NCBI GenBank assembly: GCA_028277545.1
Contig: JANQGB010000522.1
Location: forward strand, 1 to 11,437
Length of the DNA stretch: 11,437 nt
Reading direction: 5' to 3'
DNA from: Phycisphaerae bacterium
Lineage (GTDB): Bacteria; Planctomycetota; Phycisphaerae; UBA1845
The position numbers and the translations under genes are program-made. The notes under the pieces are model-generated. The model was not told the origin of the DNA and did no database searches. It worked only from the letters and a program-made list of their open reading frames with translations. Each line of letters starts with the position of its first letter. The first letter of the stretch is position 1. Below, in pieces: positions 6,426-11,437 of this stretch.

Positions 6426-7682
6426 ATGGATGCGCGCGAATACGAAAGCCAAATCGATCATCTCAGTACGTTGCTTGAGGTTTCTAAACAACTCGGCGCG
6501 AGCACGGAGTTGGTCCCGCTATTGGAAGCCGTCGAGCGAGCGACACTCGAGGTGCTCGGCTGCGAGCGCGCCACGGTCTTTCTTTACGACCCCGGCTCCG
6601 ATGAGCTTTACAGCAAGGTGGCCACTGGCGCTACTGATATACGGTTCTCCGCCAGGATGGGCATCGCCGGAGAAGCTGCCCAAACCCGGAGCGTGATCAA
6701 CGTGCCGGATGCTTACGCCGACGCCCGCTTCAATCCGGAGGTGGACAAGAAGACCGGTTTTCGCACCCGGAACCTGCTGACTTTCTGTATGGCCGGGCAC
6801 GACGACCGTGTCGTAGGCGTTCTGCAGGCCCTGAACAAGCGTGACGGCGCCTTCTCCACCGCGGACGAAGAGGTGGCGCTCACCCTCAGCTCACTGGCGG
6901 GTGTGGCCGTCCAGCGCCAGATTCTCCTGGACGAATACGCTGAAAAGCAGCGTTTACAGCGTGATCTGGCCGTTGCCCGTGACATCCAGCAGTCGTTACT
7001 GCCTGCAGCAGCGCCGGCCATCGATGGCTACGACATCGCCGGTTGGAACAAGCCGGCCGACGAAACGGGCGGCGACTGCTACGACTTCGTACCGCTGGCC
7101 GACGATAGCTGGGGCCTGATGCTGGCTGATGCAACCGGACACGGTATCGGACCCGCGCTGGTGGTGTCGGAATGTCGTGCCCTTCTCCGGGCTGCCATCG
7201 CCACGCCGGAAGATCTGGCCCCCGGCATGCAGCGGGCGAACGCACTGTTGAGCGAAGACATGACCGTGGGCCGCTTCGTGACCACCTTCTTCGGTGTTCT
7301 GGATCCTCGCACCCACCAAGTGGTCTATGTCAGCGCCGGACACGGTCCGCTACTGCACTACAGAGCCTCCACCCGGGAACGGGTGTCCGCGGTTGCCAGT
7401 ACGCTTCCGATGGGAATCGTCCCGGACCTGGATACAACGCTGCCAGTGCCGTTTGAACTGGCGCCTGGCGACGTGCTCCTGTTGATCACCGATGGTTTCT
7501 TTGAGTGGGCTAACCTGCAGGGCGAGTTATACGGCACAGACAGGGTCTTCGACCTGGTAGAGTCCAACCCGAGGTTGTCTTCGGCCGATCTTATTAGTGC
7601 GCTGCACGACGCAGTATTGCAGTTCGGCCAGGGTGTCGCCCAGGCCGACGACCTGACCGCAATTGCCGTGCGCCGCCTCTGA
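6426..7682 (+). CDS. GAF-domain SpoIIE/PP2C-type serine phosphatase
   Basis: The protein has 418 residues. Residues about 10-165 form a GAF sensor domain, with typical segments LLEAVERATLEVLGCERATVFLYD, GIAGEAAQT and VINVPDAY. A short coiled-coil linker (about 168-192, YAEKQRLQRDLAVARDIQQSLLP) leads to an RsbU/SpoIIE phosphatase domain (about 200-418). Metal-binding acids are visible in GGDCYDF (D217), ADATGHG (D235), TDGFFEW (D356) and ADDLT (D408/D409), so the domain should be active. Such enzymes dephosphorylate anti-anti-sigma (STAS) proteins in partner-switching pathways; the GAF domain would tune activity to a small ligand or redox state. No STAS protein or anti-sigma kinase lies in the window. 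There is no membrane span, so it is cytoplasmic. The frame is open from 6363, but conserved sequence starts near MDAREYES, so I place the start at 6426; an in-frame ATG at 6408 is possible. Neither has a good ribosome site. Confidence 0.94.
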   Translation: MDAREYESQIDHLSTLLEVSKQLGASTELVPLLEAVERATLEVLGCERATVFLYDPGSDELYSKVATGATDIRFSARMGIAGEAAQTRSVINVPDAYADARFNPEVDKKTGFRTRNLLTFCMAGHDDRVVGVLQALNKRDGAFSTADEEVALTLSSLAGVAVQRQILLDEYAEKQRLQRDLAVARDIQQSLLPAAAPAIDGYDIAGWNKPADETGGDCYDFVPLADDSWGLMLADATGHGIGPALVVSECRALLRAAIATPEDLAPGMQRANALLSEDMTVGRFVTTFFGVLDPRTHQVVYVSAGHGPLLHYRASTRERVSAVASTLPMGIVPDLDTTLPVPFELAPGDVLLLITDGFFEWANLQGELYGTDRVFDLVESNPRLSSADLISALHDAVLQFGQGVAQADDLTAIAVRRL

Positions 7683-7792
7683 TCGCGCCGCCTGAGGCGG
7701 GATTCGCACGCTACGAGCTGTGTTAACCTCTTGAATAACAATAGGCTGACGTGTAACACCCTCCAATTGTAATCGAGTGAGGACTCAGCGGC

Positions 7793-8647
7793 ATGCCCGA
7801 AATCGGCTACGTCAATGGAAGCTTCTGCGATCTGAGCGATGCCACTATCTCAATTGAGGATCGCGGTTTTCAGTTCGCTGACGGGGTCTACGAGGTCTTC
7901 GTGGCCTATGGGGATCGCGTCTTCAAGCAGGCCGAGCATCTGGCTCGGCTGGCGCGCAGCCTCGATGGCATTCGCCTGCCCCTCGACCCGGCCACCCTTG
8001 GCGTGGAGCAGGTCATTCGGGAGGGGATCGCGCGGGCCGGCTTCGAGGAGACCATGGTTTACCTTCAGGTCACGCGCGGGACGGCAGCCAGATCCCACGT
8101 GTATAACGACGACGTCACCCCGACCGTGGTGGCCACGTTCAAAGCCAAGCCGCAGGTTGCTCGCGAAAAGCGAGAACGTGGATTGTCGGTCATCACTGTA
8201 CCGGACATGCGCTGGCCGTACTGCTACATCAAGTCGATCGCGCTGCTGCCCAACGTGCTGGCCAAGAACGACGCCCTGCGGCGTGGATATGATGATGCCG
8301 TCTTCGTCGCCCCGGACGGGGAAGTTCGGGAGGCGTCGGCCGCAAATGTCTTCGTCGTGCGGGGTGGCGTTCTTCTGACGCCGCCCGGAACCGACTTCAT
8401 TCTGCACGGCATTACCCGCGCCCACATCCTGGATTGTGCCGCACGGATCGATCTGCCGCGTGATGAGCGGCCGATCACCCGCGAGGAGCTCTCCGCGGCG
8501 GACGAGATGTTCATTTCCAGCACTACGACGGACGTACTGGGCGTCACGCGGGTCGACGATCGTGCAGTAGGCGCGGGGCAGGTCGGCCCTGTGAGCCGAG
8601 CCCTGTTTGACGAGTTCCGGGCCAGCGTGGCCAGGGACCTCGCCTGA
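7793..8647 (+). CDS. dat: D-amino-acid aminotransferase (class IV, fold type IV PLP enzyme)
   Basis: This 284-residue protein matches the D-alanine transaminase family (EC 2.6.1.21) along its length; Bacillus D-AAT is also about 283 residues. It swaps amino groups between D-amino acids and 2-oxo acids, in particular making D-glutamate from D-alanine. Visible landmarks are EDRGFQFADGVYEV (22-35), TRGTAARSHVY (94-104, carrying the Arg and His of the D-AAT carboxylate trap as R100 and H102), YIKSIALLPNVLAK (145-158, K147 the PLP lysine), REASAANVF (179-187, E180 near the pyridine nitrogen), LHGITR (204-209) and ISSTTTD (241-247, cofactor phosphate). The RxH pair favours D-amino-acid specificity over branched-chain aminotransferase or aminodeoxychorismate lyase, which share the fold. 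The ATG at 7793 has GAGG 10 bases upstream. It starts 110 bases after the phosphatase stop and may be transcribed separately. A peptidoglycan or D-amino-acid turnover role is inferred. Confidence 0.92.
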   Translation: MPEIGYVNGSFCDLSDATISIEDRGFQFADGVYEVFVAYGDRVFKQAEHLARLARSLDGIRLPLDPATLGVEQVIREGIARAGFEETMVYLQVTRGTAARSHVYNDDVTPTVVATFKAKPQVAREKRERGLSVITVPDMRWPYCYIKSIALLPNVLAKNDALRRGYDDAVFVAPDGEVREASAANVFVVRGGVLLTPPGTDFILHGITRAHILDCAARIDLPRDERPITREELSAADEMFISSTTTDVLGVTRVDDRAVGAGQVGPVSRALFDEFRASVARDLA

Positions 8648-8689
8648 TCCCCCGGACCGTGTGCCCCCTACGAGCGAGGTCGTGGGTGA

Positions 8690-9619
8690 TCAGTCCGGCT
8701 TGGTCCACGGACGATCCTTCCCGTCGATCGACCAGAACCGGTTGTTGCCCGTTAGTTCCACGATACCATCGCCGGCTACCGAGTAGCCAAGCGATTGGAG
8801 ACTCTGGCCGCTGCAGTGGCCATCCAGCCAGAGCACATTGCCTCTGCCCAGGTGCCGTGCGTGAACGGCCGAGCGTACCGGTGGCGTATGCCCGTGGCCG
8901 GCCAGGTCTCCGTCGACCGGGTCGACGGTTGGCGGGTCGAGATTGAAGCCTTCGTTGCCGTACCGCTCCGCATCCCGGCTGTTGTTGGCGTAATCCTGGC
9001 GAGAGTGGACGGCATACGATGCCGCGGTGCCCATCGAGTCCGCGACGGCCACACAGCCGGCCGGCGAACGAGCCCGCGACAGGTTCACAGGCCAGTTCTT
9101 GAACGAGAATACGTCCGATGAATCGCGCAGCCGGGAGTTCCCCAGGAACTGGTAGTTGTAGCCGTAGCTGCCGTTTCGCTCGTCGGTCCACTGCGCGACG
9201 GACGGGCACAGGTACACGCCGGCAGTATAGTTCTGGCGGTCGCCGGGCTCACCCTCGCGGTCGACAGTGAGCTTGGTCGGCTGCGGATCAGCAAAAGGGG
9301 GCAGGCCGATCTGGCTGCCCATCATGGCCAGGAATGTCGGCCGGTATTTGGTGCCGCCGGCTATGTCAACCTGCCAGTTCTCATCGTCTACCTTGGGCAT
9401 TCTGCCTGGGAGAAGTCGGTCATCGAAGGTGTTGGCATAGAGGACGATGCCCTGCCCCAGAGTCCGCAGGTCGGCCGTACAGACGGTGGACCTGGCCTGC
9501 TGCCGAGCCCGCGACAGCGAGGGCACCAGTATCCCGATCAACGCCGCTATAATTGCCACGACGACCAGCAGCTCGATGAGCGTGAATCCTCCCTGGGTCC
9601 GTCGGCAATACACCGTCAC
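8690..9619 (-). CDS. Prepilin-like protein with H-X9-DG motif (PulG/type II secretion pseudopilin family)
   Basis: The protein has 309 residues. It starts with a short basic leader and a type IV prepilin cleavage site, G11|FTLIE, with the conserved Glu at mature position 5 (E16). One hydrophobic helix follows (about residues 14-35), forming the usual inner-membrane and pilus-core segment. After it come the planctomycete-type features LRTLGQGIVLYAN (51-63), YLCPS (136-140), SYGYN (151-155) and an H-x9-DG motif (H256, D266-G267, within RHLGRGNVLWLDGH). The family is much expanded in Planctomycetota and is processed by a prepilin peptidase (PilD), but its exact job is mostly unknown. The GTG at 9619 is chosen because AGGAGG (9625-9630) stands 5 bases upstream. 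No secretion or pilus assembly genes lie nearby, so it appears orphan. It converges on the aminotransferase gene, with 42 bases between their stops. Confidence 0.94.
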   Translation of the reverse strand: MTVYCRRTQGGFTLIELLVVVAIIAALIGILVPSLSRARQQARSTVCTADLRTLGQGIVLYANTFDDRLLPGRMPKVDDENWQVDIAGGTKYRPTFLAMMGSQIGLPPFADPQPTKLTVDREGEPGDRQNYTAGVYLCPSVAQWTDERNGSYGYNYQFLGNSRLRDSSDVFSFKNWPVNLSRARSPAGCVAVADSMGTAASYAVHSRQDYANNSRDAERYGNEGFNLDPPTVDPVDGDLAGHGHTPPVRSAVHARHLGRGNVLWLDGHCSGQSLQSLGYSVAGDGIVELTGNNRFWSIDGKDRPWTKPD

Positions 9620-9624
9620 CGGTT

Positions 9625-9630
9625 CCTCCT
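9625..9630 (-). promoter_or_regulatory. Ribosome binding site for the prepilin-like gene
   Basis: The minus strand has a perfect AGGAGG 5 bases before the GTG at 9619. It selects GTG at 9619 over a second GTG 6 bases further in. Confidence 0.8.
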
Positions 9631-9735
9631 GTCGAGTCTCAGGTCACCGAGCTGGGCCCGGAGTGCTCTCCCCGATCATAGCCCCTATCGTGGGGTGGAA
9701 TCCATGGCCCAAGCGTCCGCCGGAGGCTGTCCAGC

Positions 9736-10038
9736 ATGGCAGAACCGATAACGGCCGGCGCCGCGGGCACGCAGAGCAGCCGGAAGATTGCGGCCTCGCT
9801 CCCGGGGCGGGGAACGCACCAGTCGACGGTGCCGCCGGCTGTCGTGAACTGCGGCGTGTGCAGCCGCTACGGGCAGATGCGAGAAAGACTCGCGCAGCTT
9901 GCTGCTCACGTGAACCGTCTCACGCGTGCTGAGGAAGCAGGAGCAGGCAACGCTCTGAGCCTGATGCCAGGCTTGGCCTACGCGGGAGGAATTCCATGGT
10001 GCTTCCTTGCTGGGCGGCGGCGCGTCTGGGTAACATGA
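9736..10038 (+). CDS. Doubtful small ORF, 100 residues
   Basis: The ATG at 9736 has GGAGG (9722-9726) 9 bases upstream, which is the main reason to list it. The product would have 100 residues, with a CGVC pair near residue 40, a basic amphipathic stretch (RYGQMRERLAQLAAHVNRL, about 45-63) and a Gly/Ala-rich tail ending in GRRRVWVT. I recognise no family. Third-position GC is only moderate and falls in the second half, so it may be chance. No signal peptide is clear. Confidence 0.25.
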   Translation: MAEPITAGAAGTQSSRKIAASLPGRGTHQSTVPPAVVNCGVCSRYGQMRERLAQLAAHVNRLTRAEEAGAGNALSLMPGLAYAGGIPWCFLAGRRRVWVT

Positions 10039-10184
10039 CAGTTGGCAAGTCGACGGAATCGAAACCCAGGGCCGGGCAGTACGTATCAATCCGAGTTACG
10101 CAATAGGAGTGGGTAACGAACGCTAGCAGAGCGGTCGTCTGCACCGTCGCCGCGGCGGACGCGGCTTGCTGTGTTAGCGAAGTT

Positions 10185-10190
10185 AAGGAG
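10185..10190 (+). promoter_or_regulatory. Ribosome binding site for the surface-protein gene
   Basis: AAGGAG lies 6 bases before the ATG at 10197. This fixes the start of the right-edge gene and its lipoprotein-like leader. Confidence 0.8.
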
Positions 10191-10196
10191 ACAGAT

Positions 10197-11437
10197 ATGA
10201 GCGGAGCACACCTGTTCGGACGGCCGTCTATATTGGTTCTGGTCATTGCAGTCTGGCAGAGTCTCGGATGTCGGCCCGCCGGTGACGGGCAAGGGGATGG
10301 CGGTTTCGACGAGTTCGAGGGTCAGTGCGCTACCGAAGGCCAGTCGTGTGACGACACCGCCTGTTGCCCGGGGCTGGAGTGCGTGTCCGGCAATTGTGCG
10401 GCGGACAGTGGAGAGGGAGGGGGTGAGGGCGAGGGTGAAGGAGAAGGCGAGGGTGAAGGCGAGGGTGAAGGCGAAGGTGAGGGCGAAGGTGAGGGAGAGG
10501 GTGAAGGTGAAGGCGAAGGTGAGGGCGAAGGAGAGGGTGAGCAGATCCTGGACCCCTGGTTCACGCCTGCCGACGGTGGCACCACTCAGAATTTCGCCGG
10601 GGCTCCGATTCCCTCAGGCTTCTTCGATTTCGATGGCCAAACCTGTGATGAATTCGACGGCACGATCACCTTTGAAGGCGCGCCGCTCGACGAGGCCGAG
10701 TCGGGTGATGCGGATACAATCGTGCAGCGCAGCTCCGATCCGATTCAGCCTACCGACCCGATCGGAATCTCAAACGTAGTAGGCATTGAGATTGTTGCGC
10801 TCAACCTGGTGAGCAGCACGCCGATCACTGTAACCTGCGACGGCCAACCAACAGAATGGGACGTGCAGATTGGGCTCTCCGATACGCCGGCGCCACCGCC
10901 ACCAAGCTCGCTAACCGCAACCAAGGAACGCGATAACGGCGGGACCGCCGAGAGCGTGCTGAAACTGATGCCCCGTTTGACCTTCACCAAGGTCGACGAT
11001 CCGACCGTCCAAAGGGTGCTCGACTACGGAGAAGAGCAAATGGACGCCGTCGAGTTCACCGCGACTATTCAGTGGATCCACAGCATCGATCCTGACGATC
11101 CGTCTCTGCCGATGAAGTTCATCCTCGGCGATGACGACCGGGCGGCCGGATCGCCCAGGCAGGAACTCCCCGAGGGATGCCGAATCTTCACCCAGCACTT
11201 CCCGTCAATTACCGATCCCGACTTCGGCGCGGTCCACCAGCATGCAGTCTGCCCACCGGATGGTGACGGCGACGGTTGGCACGACGGCGTGGACAATTGC
11301 GTTAGCGAGCCCAACCGCGACCAGAGCGACGAGGACGGCGACGGCATAGGCGACGCCTGTCCGGTCGGAGGAGGGAGTCGCCGTTGCACGGTTCAGGCGG
11401 AGTTCGCAGAGGGCACCGGCATGTGCGACGCCCCAAC
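10197..11437 (+). CDS. Secreted/lipid-anchored multidomain protein with knottin-like motif, Gly-Glu repeat and TSP3 segment; 3' end cut by window edge
   Basis: The frame is open from ATG 10197 to the right edge (413 codons, no stop). Domains in order: a signal peptide with hydrophobic core ILVLVIAVW (12-20) ending in SLGC, where C25 could be lipidated although Ser at -3 is not ideal; a cysteine-rich motif with spacing C-x6-C-x4-CC-x4-C-x4-C (C44-C67), like an inhibitor cystine knot; 20 Gly-Glu dipeptides (76-115), a very acidic, probably extended spacer; an unrecognised region of about 240 residues (116-354) that looks beta-rich; and a thrombospondin type 3 segment (355-388, DGDGDGWHDGVDNC then DEDGDGIGDAC), known in that family to bind calcium. 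More domains probably follow. The likely place is the outer surface or periplasm; the function is unknown. The gene is divergent from the prepilin-like gene. Surface adhesion or matrix binding is a guess from the domain types. Confidence 0.87.
   Translation, partial: MSGAHLFGRPSILVLVIAVWQSLGCRPAGDGQGDGGFDEFEGQCATEGQSCDDTACCPGLECVSGNCAADSGEGGGEGEGEGEGEGEGEGEGEGEGEGEGEGEGEGEGEGEGEGEQILDPWFTPADGGTTQNFAGAPIPSGFFDFDGQTCDEFDGTITFEGAPLDEAESGDADTIVQRSSDPIQPTDPIGISNVVGIEIVALNLVSSTPITVTCDGQPTEWDVQIGLSDTPAPPPPSSLTATKERDNGGTAESVLKLMPRLTFTKVDDPTVQRVLDYGEEQMDAVEFTATIQWIHSIDPDDPSLPMKFILGDDDRAAGSPRQELPEGCRIFTQHFPSITDPDFGAVHQHAVCPPDGDGDGWHDGVDNCVSEPNRDQSDEDGDGIGDACPVGGGSRRCTVQAEFAEGTGMCDAP
10422..10541 (+). 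repeat. Hexanucleotide repeat encoding (Gly-Glu)20
   Basis: Twenty GGN-GAR units in tandem encode Gly-Glu, with wobble changes between copies (GGT/GGC/GGA and GAG/GAA), so the protein repeat is perfect while the DNA repeat is degenerate. The coding strand is almost pure purine apart from wobble pyrimidines. A related Gly-Glu-Gly-Gly precedes it at 10410-10421. Confidence 0.95.

Larger units (their letters stand above)
9620..10196. other. Divergent intergenic region, 577 bases
   Basis: It separates the prepilin-like gene (minus) from the surface-protein gene (plus) and must contain both promoters, though I see no strong -35/-10 pair. The only coding candidate is the weak 100-residue ORF at 9736-10038. 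A 10-base palindrome CGCCGCGGCG (10148-10157), with extended near-symmetry over 10146-10160, lies about 40 bases before the surface-protein ATG. No RNA gene or terminator is evident. Confidence 0.55.

Noticed and set aside
7688..7700. CCGCC-TGA-GGCGG hairpin after the phosphatase stop, as a terminator.
   Set aside because: Only 5 base pairs and no T-run follows.
7731..7759. TTGAAT (7731-7736) and TAACAC (7754-7759) 17 bases apart, as a promoter for the aminotransferase gene.
   Set aside because: Spacing fits but the -10 matches only three of six consensus bases; too weak to call.
10410..10541. The tandem tract as a possible CRISPR or satellite array.
   Set aside because: Units are 6 bases without spacers and are in frame within a coding gene.
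10246..10779. Plus-strand frame with alternating Lys/Val/Arg/Ala, and the minus-strand frame with a Ser-Pro repeat at 10322-10585.
   Set aside because: Both are out-of-frame readings of the Gly-Glu hexanucleotide tract.

Overview
The window looks like a chromosomal segment of a GC-rich planctomycete (Planctomycetota, probably Phycisphaerae or a close relative). This is inferred from three things seen here: a prepilin-like protein with an H-X9-DG motif, a surface protein with a long Gly-Glu repeat and a thrombospondin type 3 calcium-binding segment, and a GAF-SpoIIE phosphatase. There is no rRNA, tRNA, CRISPR array, transposase, integrase or phage gene.

Positions 1-5867, minus strand, hold four genes in one direction that look like an alpha-glucan (glycogen) storage unit. 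In transcription order they are a 136-residue protein of unknown function (5867-5457), a GT4 glycosyltransferase resembling the archaeal-type glycogen synthases (5321-4140), a DUF3417-type alpha-glucan phosphorylase (3928-1760), and a GH15 glucoamylase-like hydrolase that runs off the left edge (1738 to 1). The likely logic is chain synthesis by the GT4 enzyme, phosphorolytic mobilisation to glucose-1-phosphate by the phosphorylase, and hydrolysis of remaining chains to glucose by the GH15 enzyme. None shows a signal peptide, so the pathway should be cytoplasmic. No branching enzyme or nucleotide-sugar pyrophosphorylase lies in the window.

Positions 5868-6425 form a divergent intergenic region without a convincing gene but with a run of GC-rich hairpins. 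To the right, plus strand, are a GAF-SpoIIE (PP2C-type) phosphatase (6426-7682) and a class IV aminotransferase of the D-amino-acid transaminase type (7793-8647). A convergent prepilin-like gene (9619-8690, minus) follows, then a 577-base stretch holding at most one small doubtful ORF. Last is the start of a large secreted or lipid-anchored protein (10197 to the right edge) with a knottin-like cysteine motif, 20 Gly-Glu dipeptides, an unrecognised middle domain and a calcium-binding segment.

Most of the window is ordinary metabolism and regulation. The parts most worth a second look are the multi-domain surface protein, the unknown protein heading the glucan cluster, and the hairpin-rich gap between the two divergent gene sets. 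I see no clear case for an entirely new multi-gene system.
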